Assembly: GCF_000299355.1 (NCBI RefSeq) | Contig: NC_018664.1 | Coordinates: forward strand, 1,658,380-1,722,379 | Direction of reading: 5' to 3' | Origin: Gottschalkia acidurici 9a | GTDB taxonomy: Bacteria; Bacillota; Clostridia; Tissierellales; Gottschalkiaceae | Length of the DNA: 64,000 nt | Shown: positions 9,953 through 18,917 of the stretch, piece after piece | Layout of the letters: every line of letters begins with the position of its first letter | Position numbering within the stretch: position 1 is the stretch's first letter | Translations under genes and position numbers: made by a program | Notes under the pieces: generated by a model | Database searches by the model: none | What the model saw: only the letters and a program-made list of their open reading frames with translations | Told to the model about the DNA's origin: nothing

Positions 9953-10743
9953 CCTTTTTGTATTGCCTTTAAAAAGTTAAAAATCTCCTCATGCATATTG
10001 TTAAATATATGCTGAAGAGCTATAAAAAAACCAGGCAATGTTACTATTATTAAGAATATTCCTACCATTATTTTTAAAGGCATCCCTACTATAAACACAT
10101 TCATCTGTGGCATAGTTTTAGCTAATATTCCTAACAATACATCTGCTAGTATTATGACTACTAGTATTGGACTACTAATTTTAAATCCCAGTATAAATAA
10201 CTTTCCTAATATAAATACAATTTGTCTTACCATATCACTTGAAAATACGAATTTTCCCATAGGTATATAGTCATATGAACTTACTAATGCCTCAATTAAT
10301 AAATGATGGCCATTAACAACTAAAAATATTAATGTAGCTATTATCTGATAAAAGTTCCCTGTTATAGGAATTTGCACATTACTTTGAGGATCTAGTACAC
10401 TAACCATTCCAAAGCCTATTTGAATATCTATAATCTGACCTATTATAAAAAATACACTAAAAAATAAGTATGCTATAAATCCTATTATAAATCCTGTTAT
10501 AAGCTCTTTTATACATGCTATTATTAATAGTAGATCTGTAAGAGGTGTACTAGGTCCTTCTACTGTATTTAATAAAATAAAAGATAACAATACGCTAAAT
10601 CCTATTTTATAGGTTTCAGGTATATTAATCCTACTAAAAATCGGTGATATTATAAAAAGTCCAGTAACTCTTACTATCAAAAGTATAAGAGTCTGATATT
10701 GATTAAGCAAAATATCTAATAAATTTTCCATAACTTTATCCAT
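9949..10743 (-). CDS. fliR: Flagellar export gate protein FliR
   Basis: A 264-residue integral membrane protein with about six hydrophobic segments. It shows FliR features such as the central SVLDPQSNVQIPITGNFYQI motif. It forms the export gate with FliP and FliQ. It lies between fliQ and flhB; its stop overlaps the flhB start. Confidence 0.95.
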   Translation of the reverse strand: MDKVMENLLDILLNQYQTLILLIVRVTGLFIISPIFSRINIPETYKIGFSVLLSFILLNTVEGPSTPLTDLLLIIACIKELITGFIIGFIAYLFFSVFFIIGQIIDIQIGFGMVSVLDPQSNVQIPITGNFYQIIATLIFLVVNGHHLLIEALVSSYDYIPMGKFVFSSDMVRQIVFILGKLFILGFKISSPILVVIILADVLLGILAKTMPQMNVFIVGMPLKIMVGIFLIIVTLPGFFIALQHIFNNMHEEIFNFLKAIQKG

Positions 10744-10752
10744 CTTTCTTTT

Positions 10753-11019
10753 TTAAAGATAATTATTTATACTAGTAAAAAGATTTATTGAAAAATCCAT
10801 TACAACTCTTAACATCCATGGTCCTAGGATTAAAAAAGTTATCAAAACTGCAACTATTTTAGGAACGAATGCAAGAGTTGCCTCTTGTATTTGTGTTGTA
10901 GCCTGAAATATACTTACTGCTAAACCTACCATTAATCCTATGCCAAGTAAAGGAGCTGAAACCATTAGTATAGTAGTCATAGCTTGTTGTGCTATATTCA
11001 AAACATCTCCTTCAGTCAT
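10753..11019 (-). CDS. fliQ: Flagellar export gate protein FliQ
   Basis: An 88-residue protein with two membrane helices and the typical FliQ sequence around LLGIGLMVGLAVSIFQATTQ and FVPKIVAVLITFLILGPWML. It is a core subunit of the type III export gate. Spacing is 14 bp from fliP and 9 bp to fliR, inside the operon. Confidence 0.95.
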   Translation of the reverse strand: MTEGDVLNIAQQAMTTILMVSAPLLGIGLMVGLAVSIFQATTQIQEATLAFVPKIVAVLITFLILGPWMLRVVMDFSINLFTSINNYL

Positions 11020-11033
11020 AGAAATCTCTCCTT

Positions 11034-11813
11034 TTAATTGAAACTATTGACAAGTTGTCCAATTATTAAATTCCATCCATCTACCATTATAAATAATAGT
11101 AACTTAAAAGGTAGTGATATCATAGCAGGTGGTAGCATCATCATCCCCATGGACATAAGAGTACTTGCTACGACCATATCTATAACTAAAAATGGAACAA
11201 ATATTACAAATCCTATTTGAAAGGCTGTTTTTATTTCACTTATTATAAATGAAGGTATAAGAACCTTTGTAGGGATTTCTTCTATCTTGTCTACTTTATC
11301 TATCTTTGCTATTTTTAAAAATAGACCCATATCTTTCTCTTTAGTCTGTTTAAACATAAATGTTCTTATAGGTTCCATAGTCTTTTCTATCATTTGTTCT
11401 TGATTTATTTCTTCTTTTACATAAGGCTGTATAGCTTGTTCATTTATTTGAGTTGCTACAGGAGCCATTATGAAAAAAGTTAAGAATAAAGCTAGCCCAA
11501 TTAAAATTTGATTTTGTGGTATTTGTTGAGTACCTAATGCGTTTCTTACAAAAGAAAGTACTATTAATATTCTAGTAAAACTAGTCATCATAATAAGAAT
11601 TGATGGTGCTAGAGTCAGTATAGTAAATAGTATCAAAAGCTTTATACTAGAAACGTATTCTTCTGGATTACTAGTATCTGTTATACTTATATTTTTACCT
11701 AGTATTGGTATATTGGTCTCTGCATGTCCTATGCTTTGAATTAAAATTAATAAAAGCAGAGTTATAGTAATGGATATATTAATCTTTCTTTTCATAGAAT
11801 CATTCCTTATCAT
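11034..11813 (-). CDS. fliP: Flagellar export gate protein FliP
   Basis: A 259-residue FliP. An N-terminal signal peptide (basic start, then ISITITLLLLILIQSIGHA) precedes four membrane segments. The FliP signature regions are clear: FTRILIVLSFVRNALGTQQIPQNQILIGLALFLT and the C-terminal MGMMMLPPAMISLPFKLLLFIMVDGW. It overlaps the end of fliO. Confidence 0.96.
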   Translation of the reverse strand: MIRNDSMKRKINISITITLLLLILIQSIGHAETNIPILGKNISITDTSNPEEYVSSIKLLILFTILTLAPSILIMMTSFTRILIVLSFVRNALGTQQIPQNQILIGLALFLTFFIMAPVATQINEQAIQPYVKEEINQEQMIEKTMEPIRTFMFKQTKEKDMGLFLKIAKIDKVDKIEEIPTKVLIPSFIISEIKTAFQIGFVIFVPFLVIDMVVASTLMSMGMMMLPPAMISLPFKLLLFIMVDGWNLIIGQLVNSFN

Positions 11814-12294
11814 TTGGGCTACCTTTTATTTTTTCTGATATTATTTTTTTAAATTTATCCATGTGTTGTTTAAAATCTTGATTATTATTATTTTGATATA
11901 AGCTCTTATTCAGTATTGATTGAAAATCTTCTCCTAAATCATCTTCTTTTAGTTTATCTATAAAGGTTGTATAGTTATTACCCATCGATAAAATATATAC
12001 ATTATCGTATATTTTAATAATTACTATTTTTGTATTTGCACCTATGTTGATGAAATCCAGCACTTGCATATTATTGCTTCTACTTAAATTATTTGTCTTT
12101 TTAGCTATAAACTTAGTTGAATAAAGTGCGAGTAATATTATGCCTATAAAAATCGCTAAAAATAATATCATACTCAGAAAGTAAGAAAAGTAGCTTGTTT
12201 TCCCTCCTTCGTTATACGCATACGTATAACCACTAAGTAATACTGAAACTAAATTTATAGCTAATAAAGTAATTTTTTTGTTTAATTTAAACAT
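11800..12294 (-). CDS. fliO: Flagellar biosynthesis protein FliO/FliZ
   Basis: A 164-residue protein with a signal-like first hydrophobic segment (ITLLAINLVSVLLSGYTYA), an extracytoplasmic stretch, and one membrane helix at about 36-58. A cytoplasmic domain with the FliO pattern follows (MQVLDFINIGANTKIVIIKIYDNVYILSMG). FliO assists FliP assembly. Sequence conservation in this family is low, so position between cheY and fliP carries much of the call. Confidence 0.88.
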   Translation of the reverse strand: MFKLNKKITLLAINLVSVLLSGYTYAYNEGGKTSYFSYFLSMILFLAIFIGIILLALYSTKFIAKKTNNLSRSNNMQVLDFINIGANTKIVIIKIYDNVYILSMGNNYTTFIDKLKEDDLGEDFQSILNKSLYQNNNNQDFKQHMDKFKKIISEKIKGSPNDKE

Positions 12295-12301
12295 TCGTTC
12301 T

Positions 12302-12664
12302 CTAACCTAAAACTTTTTTAACCGCTTCTATTACTCTGTCAGCTTGAAAAGGCTTTACAATAAAATCTTTTGCACCTGCTTGGATGGCCTCTATTACCAT
12401 GGCCTGCTGACCCATAGCTGAGCACATTATTATTTTTGCATCAGGATCTATTTCTTTTATTGACTTTACAGCTTGTATTCCATCTACCTCAGGCATAGTT
12501 ATGTCCATTATAACTAGTGAAGGTGTTAACTCCTTATATTTTTCTATAGCTTTTGCTCCATTTTCAGCTTCTCCAACTACCTCAAATCCATTTTTCGTTA
12601 ATATATCCTTAATCATCATTCTCATAAAAGCAGCATCATCAACTAATAAAATTTTATTTGACAT
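12302..12664 (-). CDS. cheY: Chemotaxis response regulator CheY
   Basis: A 120-residue single receiver domain. The acidic pocket Asp9/Asp10, phosphoacceptor Asp54 (VIMDITMPEV) and Lys104 (FIVKPF) are all present. As the receiver next to fliN/fliM, it is the expected output of CheA that binds the flagellar switch. It is placed between fliN/Y and fliO, as in many Bacilli and Clostridia. Confidence 0.94.
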   Translation of the reverse strand: MSNKILLVDDAAFMRMMIKDILTKNGFEVVGEAENGAKAIEKYKELTPSLVIMDITMPEVDGIQAVKSIKEIDPDAKIIMCSAMGQQAMVIEAIQAGAKDFIVKPFQADRVIEAVKKVLG

Positions 12665-12682
12665 ATATATTCCTCCCTATCT

Positions 12683-13828
12683 CTATCTCTGATTAATTCT
12701 TTTAGCTGGACTAACTATTTCTGTTATCCTAATTCCGAAATTGTCTTCAATTACAACAACTTCTCCCTTAGCTATATACTTGCCATTTGCATATACTTCT
12801 AGTGGTTCTCCTAAAAGCTTATCTAATTCTATGATTGTCCCTGGACCATATTCTAGTATCTCGCCAATTTTTCTCATAGTTTTTCCAAGCTGTACAGTTA
12901 TCTCCACAGGTATTTCTTGAATAATATCTATGCTTTCATCATAAGATTTAGAGCTGATATTATCAAACTGTTGAAATTCTAATTTTTTAACAGTTACTGG
13001 TTCTTGCCTTACACTTTGTTGCTGAACAGGTTGTGTGTAGGTTGGTTGCTGTATTGGTTGTTGATGTTGAATAGGCTGTGTATAGGTCGGTTGTTCTACC
13101 GGTTGTTGTGCCACTGCTACCTCTTCTTCTACAACTTCAGGCTCTGGACTTGATTCTGCTTCTCCTCCAATTAATTTCTTTACCATTTCCTTTGCAAAGC
13201 TTAAAGGGATAAGTTGCATGATCTCACTATCTATTAAATCACCTACTACCATTTTAAAGGAGATTTTAACAATTTTATCGTCTGAATCAAATACATCTAG
13301 TTTATCCTCTTGAAAATCAATTTTGTAAGACTGAGGTGGATCTATATCTATAGTTTTTCCTATCATTTCAGATAAAGAAGTGCTTGACGATCCTACCATT
13401 TGGTTCATAGCCTCACCTATGGCACTTAAATCTATTTCAGTTAAATCACCTTCTACATTTTTACCGTCTCCACCCATCATTAAATCCGCTATTATCTTAA
13501 CATCAGAAACTTTTAATATTAAAAGATTTAAGCCTTCAAGTCCCTTTGTATATTTAACATTTATAGCTACAAACGGTATAGGATAATACTCTGATAGTTC
13601 CTGTATATTCGTTATTGATACTTTTGGTGTAGTAATCGTAACTTTATGACCTAATAATGTAAATAAAGTAGTAGCCGAAGTGCCCATACTTATATTTCCA
13701 ATTTCTCCAAGGGTATCTTTTTCAACTTCACTTAATAATTTCTGTTCACTGTTCTCTGCTTCTGAATTATTAGGAGCATTCCCTAATAATGCATCTATTT
13801 CGTCTTGATTAAGTAAGCTATCAGCCAT
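12683..13828 (-). CDS. fliY: Flagellar switch protein FliN/FliY
   Basis: A 381-residue switch protein of the long FliY type. The N-terminal LLNQDEIDALLGN is a CheY-binding helix like that of FliM. A CheC-like phosphatase domain follows (EVEKDTLGEIGNISMGTSATTL and the second motif EIDLSAIGEAMNQMVGSS). A Pro/Gln-rich linker lies at about 235-285. The last ~80 residues are the FliN surface domain (EIPVEITVQLGKTMRKIGEIL). It forms the C-ring with FliG and FliM and probably dephosphorylates CheY-P. It overlaps the fliM end by eight bases. Confidence 0.95.
   Translation of the reverse strand: MADSLLNQDEIDALLGNAPNNSEAENSEQKLLSEVEKDTLGEIGNISMGTSATTLFTLLGHKVTITTPKVSITNIQELSEYYPIPFVAINVKYTKGLEGLNLLILKVSDVKIIADLMMGGDGKNVEGDLTEIDLSAIGEAMNQMVGSSSTSLSEMIGKTIDIDPPQSYKIDFQEDKLDVFDSDDKIVKISFKMVVGDLIDSEIMQLIPLSFAKEMVKKLIGGEAESSPEPEVVEEEVAVAQQPVEQPTYTQPIQHQQPIQQPTYTQPVQQQSVRQEPVTVKKLEFQQFDNISSKSYDESIDIIQEIPVEITVQLGKTMRKIGEILEYGPGTIIELDKLLGEPLEVYANGKYIAKGEVVVIEDNFGIRITEIVSPAKRINQR
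13010..13110 (-). repeat. Short in-frame repeat in the FliY linker
   Basis: The linker of FliY carries two copies of a QPTYTQPxQ motif separated by a Gln/Pro-rich spacer. On the plus strand this is a GT-rich repeated segment containing two related copies of GTGTRTAGGTYGGTTG. Such linkers vary in length between strains. Confidence 0.7.
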
Positions 13829-14804
13829 CTAACTCATCACCATCCTTATATGCTCTAGTAATTTTCACTGCTACTTTTCTATTCTGAGCACCTAATGCTC
13901 CACAAAACTTTTTATATGATCCTACATTTATACTTATTTCATCACTTACATTCTCTTTCAGTTTAATAACATCTCCTAGTTGTAAGTCTAGTAAATCTCT
14001 CACAGTTAATGTAGTTGAACCTAGTTCAGCGACCATTGGTACATATGTGTTTCTTATTCTTTTTTGCAAGTGTTCTTTATCTTTTTCAGTTATTCCTTTT
14101 TTAGTTGTAGAGAACCATAGTTTTGTATTAAGTTTATTTAATATAGGTTCTATTACCAAGTGAGGTATACAAACATTTAAAAGTCCCTCTATCTCACCTA
14201 CACTAATATTCATAGTTATTAAGCTAATGGTTTCACTTGGTGGTACTATTTGTGCAAATTGAGCATTAGTTTCTATTTTTTCAAGCGATGGTGTTAATAT
14301 TATAACATTATCCCATGCTTCAGATACTATATCAACCACTTTTACCATCATTCTTTTTAAAAGTATTAATTCTATTTCAGTAAAGTTTCTTATTTCACTA
14401 ACCGAGTCTCCTTCACCACCAAGAAGTCTATCTATTACAGTAAAAGCAACATTTGGTGAAATGTCCAAAAGTATCTGGCCACTTAAAGGTTCAAACTTTA
14501 CTATAGATAAAAAGGCTGGGTTTGATATCGCGTTGCTAAATTCGCTATATGCATATTGATCTACTGTTATTACTTCTACTTTTACGGAAGCCCTTAAATA
14601 TCCTGATAAAAAAGTCTGAAGAAGTCTCGCGAAATTTTCATGTATTATCTCTAAAGTTCTTAATTGATCTTTAGCTATTTTTTGAGGATTTCTAAAATCA
14701 TATTTCTTTACTCTTTTCTCTACGGTATCCTCTTTAATTTCTTGAACATCTACTTCCCCAGTACTAAGTGCATTGAGTAGGGCATCTATTTCATTTTGAG
14801 ACAA
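13821..14804 (-). CDS. fliM: Flagellar switch protein FliM
   Basis: A 327-residue FliM. The N-terminal SQNEIDALLNAL is the CheY-P binding peptide. The middle CheC-like domain lacks phosphatase residues, as expected. The C-terminal FliN-like domain contains STTLTVRDLLDLQLGDVIKL. It is the rotor component that sets rotation direction. It lies between fliL and fliN/Y. Confidence 0.96.
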   Translation of the reverse strand: MSQNEIDALLNALSTGEVDVQEIKEDTVEKRVKKYDFRNPQKIAKDQLRTLEIIHENFARLLQTFLSGYLRASVKVEVITVDQYAYSEFSNAISNPAFLSIVKFEPLSGQILLDISPNVAFTVIDRLLGGEGDSVSEIRNFTEIELILLKRMMVKVVDIVSEAWDNVIILTPSLEKIETNAQFAQIVPPSETISLITMNISVGEIEGLLNVCIPHLVIEPILNKLNTKLWFSTTKKGITEKDKEHLQKRIRNTYVPMVAELGSTTLTVRDLLDLQLGDVIKLKENVSDEISINVGSYKKFCGALGAQNRKVAVKITRAYKDGDELDG

Positions 14805-14830
14805 AAACTTCGCTCACTATTTTTACCCCC

Positions 14831-15265
14831 CTACTGTACTATGAAATCATTAAAATACACATCTGAAATCAATTTAGTGTTAAACACCTCATTAAGTCTT
14901 CCTAATATTTCTTTTTGAATAGCTTTCTGTCCTTCGCTTCCTGAAAGCTCATCTTCTTTTTTACTTCTAATAATTTCATTTATTTCATGACGTATTATGT
15001 AATTTTTATTTTCTAAAATTTCAAGAAACTTCTCATTAGCAGTTTCTACAGTAATATTTATCTTTACTAATTTTCTGCTTTCTGATAAATTGCAGTACAT
15101 CTCTCCTACATCATATTTAAATATATCTTTATTTATCATTGCACTTTCCATACCACTCGTTGCACTATTTTTCGACATCTGAAGCCCGAATATAGCTCCA
15201 AATATAATAGCTACTATTGCTAATAGTACAAAGACACCTATTATTATTATTTTTTTTGTGCTCAT
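14831..15265 (-). CDS. fliL: Stator-associated protein FliL
   Basis: A 144-residue protein with one N-terminal membrane helix (IIIIGVFVLLAIVAIIFGAIFGL). The extracytoplasmic FliL domain follows, ending in the typical LGRLNEVFNTKLISDVYFNDFIVQ. It modulates stator engagement. The motB-fliL-fliM order supports the call. Confidence 0.92.
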   Translation of the reverse strand: MSTKKIIIIGVFVLLAIVAIIFGAIFGLQMSKNSATSGMESAMINKDIFKYDVGEMYCNLSESRKLVKINITVETANEKFLEILENKNYIIRHEINEIIRSKKEDELSGSEGQKAIQKEILGRLNEVFNTKLISDVYFNDFIVQ

Positions 15266-15285
15266 ATCCCATACTCCTTTTACTA

Positions 15286-16023
15286 TTAGTTAGGTTCTGT
15301 TTCACTATAAGATGATTTTAATATTATTATATCTACTCTTCTGTTTTTTGCTTTATTCTCAAAAGTATCATTAGATACAACTGGTCTTTTATCACCATAT
15401 CCAGATGTAGATATCCTGCTTCCTTCTATTCCTTGTACTTCAACTAGATATCTTAATACATTAGTTGCTCTAATAGCTGAAAGTTCCCAGTTAGTTGGAT
15501 ATTTATTATTAATATTTTTTATTGGATCTGAGTCTGTATGCCCTTCTATTTTTACTTGTCTTTCCTTAAACTCTTCATTATTTAGTAGCTCAGAGATAAA
15601 ATTTAGCATTCCTTTAGCTTCGTCTTTTACATCAGCTGCTCCTGAGTCAAAGAATACATTGTCTAAAGATCTTATTAATAGACCCCTTTCTTCTATTTTT
15701 GTTTCTATTTCAGACTCCATACCTTCGCCTTTACTATATTCATCTATTAATTTTTTCATCATAGACAAATCTTTGATTTCTTCAATTTCTTCCTCTGGAA
15801 GCTCTCCTTGAATAGGAGGATCAATCATTACATTTCCTCCAGGTAAAATTCCTGCACCACCCTGGAATGAACTAATAAATGCTTGAAACTTTTGTGCATC
15901 TAGATTTGAAAATGCAAATAATAGTACAAAGAAACATAAAAGAAGCGTTACTAAATCCGCATAGGTAGCAAGCCAAGCATCTCCTTTAATACCACCATCT
16001 TCTTCTCTCTTTTTTCTTGACAT
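15286..16023 (-). CDS. motB: Flagellar stator protein MotB
   Basis: A 245-residue MotB. The single membrane helix carries the ion-binding Asp23 in YADLVTLLLCFFVLLFAFS. A plug/linker precedes an OmpA-type peptidoglycan-binding domain (VKIEGHTDSDPI and NWELSAIRATNVLRYLVE). It anchors the stator to the cell wall. The motA stop and motB start overlap. Whether it uses H+ or Na+ cannot be decided safely from sequence alone. Confidence 0.95.
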   Translation of the reverse strand: MSRKKREEDGGIKGDAWLATYADLVTLLLCFFVLLFAFSNLDAQKFQAFISSFQGGAGILPGGNVMIDPPIQGELPEEEIEEIKDLSMMKKLIDEYSKGEGMESEIETKIEERGLLIRSLDNVFFDSGAADVKDEAKGMLNFISELLNNEEFKERQVKIEGHTDSDPIKNINNKYPTNWELSAIRATNVLRYLVEVQGIEGSRISTSGYGDKRPVVSNDTFENKAKNRRVDIIILKSSYSETEPN

Positions 16024-16811
16024 TAAGCTTCCGCTCCTTCGCTAGAATTTTGGAATTTCTCTCTAAGTTCAGGCGGTAAAAATGTTTTTAGCTTTTCTTC
16101 TATTATTCTAGGGTTTTCCCCCGCTTGAATAGATAGAAGGCCTTCTACTACTATCTCTTTTATCAATACTTCTTCCCTGCTTTTAAACTTAAGCTTTGCT
16201 GCTAAAGGGCTAGCAAATACATTTGCTATAGCTGAACCGTAAAGAGTAGTTATAAGTGCAACAGCCATACTAGGACCAAGAGTACTTGGATCGTCTAGCT
16301 GTCCAAGCATATTAATAAGTCCGATAAGAGTACCTATCATACCAAATGCAGGACCATATGCAGCTATCATTTCAAATAGTCCCCTACCATCAGAGTGTCT
16401 TTCTTCCACAAAGTTTAATTCTGTTTCCAGTATATTTCTAACTAACTCAGGATCTGTACCATCTACTATTAGCATTATACCTTTTTTCAAAAACGTATCT
16501 TCTGCTTTTTGTCCTGCTTCTTCTAATGCTAAAAGTCCTTCTCTTCTGGCTACATTTGCTAGTGATGTAAGTTGCTCTATAATTTTTATAGGAGATAGGT
16601 CTTTATTTAAAAAAGCATTTTTAGTTATAGCTAATATATTTTTCATCTTACTTAGAGGGTATGACATAATTGTTGAAGCTAATGTCCCTCCTAAAACTAT
16701 AATCATAGATGGAGTATGTATGTATTCCCCTAGAGTACTCCCTGATGAAATTATCCCATATATCATAAACCCAATTCCTGCTAAAAATCCAATGAGTGTT
16801 CCTATATCCAT
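16023..16811 (-). CDS. motA: Flagellar stator protein MotA
   Basis: A 262-residue MotA with four membrane helices. The first two are at about 1-55, the last two around 150-205 with GPAFGMIGTLIGLINMLGQL and SMAVALITTLYGSAIANVFASP. A charged cytoplasmic loop between them contacts FliG. It forms the stator ring around MotB. It lies only five bases after flbD. Confidence 0.96.
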   Translation of the reverse strand: MDIGTLIGFLAGIGFMIYGIISSGSTLGEYIHTPSMIIVLGGTLASTIMSYPLSKMKNILAITKNAFLNKDLSPIKIIEQLTSLANVARREGLLALEEAGQKAEDTFLKKGIMLIVDGTDPELVRNILETELNFVEERHSDGRGLFEMIAAYGPAFGMIGTLIGLINMLGQLDDPSTLGPSMAVALITTLYGSAIANVFASPLAAKLKFKSREEVLIKEIVVEGLLSIQAGENPRIIEEKLKTFLPPELREKFQNSSEGAEA

Positions 16812-16816
16812 AAATT

Positions 16817-17017
16817 CTACACCTCCTTTTTACTGTACACAAACACTTTGTTTTTAAATATAGCAGCTTTTTCTATAACTTCTTCTATACTTTCTTGTAC
16901 CACAATCTTTTTCCCTGTAATGAGAGTAATTACAGTATCAGGAGTTTCCTCTATAGTTTCTATTAAATCATTATTAACTACAAATTCTTCTCCATTTAGT
17001 CTATTTAATTTTATCAT
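16817..17017 (-). CDS. flbD: Small flagellar protein FlbD (SwrD family)
   Basis: A 66-residue protein matching the FlbD/SwrD family, with MIKLNRLNGEEFVVNNDLIE and TPDTVITLITGKKIVVQES. In Bacillus the family member SwrD raises stator power. It sits between flgE and motA, its normal place. A strong hairpin lies just upstream, between flgE and flbD. Confidence 0.9.
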   Translation of the reverse strand: MIKLNRLNGEEFVVNNDLIETIEETPDTVITLITGKKIVVQESIEEVIEKAAIFKNKVFVYSKKEV

Positions 17018-17041
17018 GAGATCACCCTTATTTTTAAATCT

Positions 17042-17067
17042 TGGATAGCTAATTCCTTAGCTATCCA
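17042..17067 (-). promoter_or_regulatory. Intercistronic hairpin between flgE and flbD-motAB
   Basis: TGGATAGCTAA, a 4-base loop and TTAGCTATCCA form a perfect 11-bp stem. In the direction of operon transcription the stem is followed by AAGATTTAAAA, not a clean U run. On the plus strand it is followed by GATTTTTTATT. It may be a weak terminator, an mRNA end-protecting element or a processing site that sets stator gene levels apart from the upstream hook genes. Confidence 0.6.
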
Positions 17068-17148
17068 GATTTTTTATTATATTTTATGACTTAATATTAG
17101 CAATTGTACTTTACAAGCATACTATCTTTTGCTTAAAATCTTAGCTTA

Positions 17149-18396
17149 CTATCTCTTCAAGTTAACTAACTCTTGTAATATCTCATCACTAGTAGTTATA
17201 ACTCTTGAGTTAGCTTGGAATCCTCTTTGTGTAGTAATCATTTCTGTAAATTCATACGATAAGTCAACATTCGACATTTCCAGTGCTCCCCCTATAATCT
17301 CACCATATCCTGAGCCACCTGCTTTACCAACTTGAGGCTCCCCTGAGTTTCTAGTATATGAAAAAAGATTAGAGCCCTGTTTTAGAAGTCCTTCTGGATT
17401 ATCGAATTTTGCAACAGCAATTTGTGCTAAAATTGCTTGCTCTCCATTCGTGAATGTACCTACGACTTCTCCTGTGGGGCTAATAGAGAAACTGTCTAGA
17501 CTCCCACTTGTATTACCATCTTTTTTCTCTGCTTTAGCAGTAGTATCATTTCCATATTGTGTGAGACCAGAAAAATCAATGCTTATACTTCCACCAGCAT
17601 CTCCAAATTCTACCCCATCTTTAGTTATAATTAAAGCTTGTGGTGTAGTTGGGCTTTTTAGATTTCCTTCTTTGTCAAATTCTATATCATATTCAGCGTT
17701 ACTAGGAACTGTTGCACCATCTATCTCTACAATACTAGCTTTCCAAGTGCTACCATCTTGTCCTTCTGCAGTTTTAGTAATTTTGTATTTAACGTTATAT
17801 GGATTACCTAGACTATCATATATAACTGTATCTGTAATATGTTCTCCACCAACTTCTGTTCTTGAATCTAGATTACCACCTAATGCCATATTTTTAGTAG
17901 TCGAAGGCGGTACTGTTGTTGATTTATCTATTTTTATATCTCCAATTTGATCAGTTATTCTTCCATCTTCATCCACTTGATATCCTAATACTTTAAGTCC
18001 TCCTAAATGTAGAGTCCCATATTCATCTCTCTCGAAGTTTCCTGCTCTAGTATAATATCTATTATTAAAATTAGGATCTCCTGATACCATGAAAAATCCA
18101 TCTCCACTCATATAGAAATCTAGTGGATTATCAGTTCTTTGTGGAGTACTTCCTTCATGAACTACTCTTACTGATCCTACATTTACACCTAAGCCTACCT
18201 GCTGAGGGTTTGTTCCTGCTCTTCCTCCTTGTGGAGCTGATGCACCTCTTAGTGTTTGACTGAATACTTCCTGAAACGCTACTTGAGATTTTTTAAAACC
18301 TACTGTATTTACATTGGCTATATTATTACCTATAACATCCATTTTGAACTGGTGAGCTCTAAGACCTGATACTGCTGTATACATTGACCTTAACAT
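17149..18396 (-). CDS. flgE: Flagellar hook protein FlgE
   Basis: A 415-residue hook protein. The N-terminal rod-family D0 segment is MLRSMYTAVSGLRAHQFKMD with the GNNIANVNTVGFKKS motif. The C-terminal segment is YEFTEMITTQRGFQANSRVI. The middle is the variable exposed domain. It is exported by the type III apparatus and capped by FlgD during growth. It follows flgD and the small TIGR02530 gene. Confidence 0.95.
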   Translation of the reverse strand: MLRSMYTAVSGLRAHQFKMDVIGNNIANVNTVGFKKSQVAFQEVFSQTLRGASAPQGGRAGTNPQQVGLGVNVGSVRVVHEGSTPQRTDNPLDFYMSGDGFFMVSGDPNFNNRYYTRAGNFERDEYGTLHLGGLKVLGYQVDEDGRITDQIGDIKIDKSTTVPPSTTKNMALGGNLDSRTEVGGEHITDTVIYDSLGNPYNVKYKITKTAEGQDGSTWKASIVEIDGATVPSNAEYDIEFDKEGNLKSPTTPQALIITKDGVEFGDAGGSISIDFSGLTQYGNDTTAKAEKKDGNTSGSLDSFSISPTGEVVGTFTNGEQAILAQIAVAKFDNPEGLLKQGSNLFSYTRNSGEPQVGKAGGSGYGEIIGGALEMSNVDLSYEFTEMITTQRGFQANSRVITTSDEILQELVNLKR

Positions 18397-18431
18397 TACT
18401 TATTTTCCCCCTTTTTTTATTAGAGCATGTA

Positions 18432-18456
18432 CATCTTCTATCAGTCAGATGTACTT
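18432..18456 (-). promoter_or_regulatory. Hairpin in the flgE leader
   Basis: GTACATCT and AGATGTAC flank a 9-base loop in the 84-bp gap between the TIGR02530 gene and flgE. It is followed by an A-rich, G-rich ribosome binding region rather than by a U run, so it is not a terminator. It may stabilise flgE mRNA or influence its translation. Confidence 0.4.
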
Positions 18457-18480
18457 TAGCCTCCTTAACTTAAGGTCCAG

Positions 18481-18885
18481 CTATATTATTACTGCTCCAT
18501 CTATATTCGTAAATAAATTATCTTTTAACTGCTCCTGTGTAACTGTAGTTATTATCGTCTTATTTTTGATATTTGCTATAAAAGCTTTGTTTTCCATAAG
18601 TATGAGTGCTTCTTTTACTCCTTTTTCCTCAGCTTTTCCTATAGCTCCTTCTATCTTTTCTATGTCTTCATCATTTAAAATTATATTTCTGCTATCCATT
18701 CTTTCTTTAGCATGTTTGGAGAATTTTATACTTTTATTTTCACTTTGAATATTACTTAGCATTTCTTCAAAGTTATTTTTATTAGTATTGCTATTTTTGT
18801 TTTGAATGGAGTTGTTTTTTATATAGTTTTGAGTTAATGAACCACTATTTATCCTATATAAGTTTATGTTTTTCATGTTCTTCAC
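18481..18885 (-). CDS. Flagellar operon protein of TIGR02530 type
   Basis: A 134-residue protein. The first ~50 residues are Asn-rich and low complexity. The second half (IKFSKHAKERMDSRNI and later AFIANIKNKTIITTV) matches the small flagellar operon family TIGR02530, found between flgD and flgE in Firmicutes. Its role is not well defined; export of a scaffold or hook-cap helper is one idea. The call rests on recognition of the SKHAKERMxxR motif and on position. Confidence 0.82.
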   Translation of the reverse strand: MKNMKNINLYRINSGSLTQNYIKNNSIQNKNSNTNKNNFEEMLSNIQSENKSIKFSKHAKERMDSRNIILNDEDIEKIEGAIGKAEEKGVKEALILMENKAFIANIKNKTIITTVTQEQLKDNLFTNIDGAVII

Positions 18886-18917
18886 TCCATATCTTATTTA
18901 TCACATTTTTATATTTA

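Noticed and set aside
16648-16842. Minus-strand frame overlapping the motA start
   Set aside because: Out-of-frame shadow of the well-supported flbD-motA junction.
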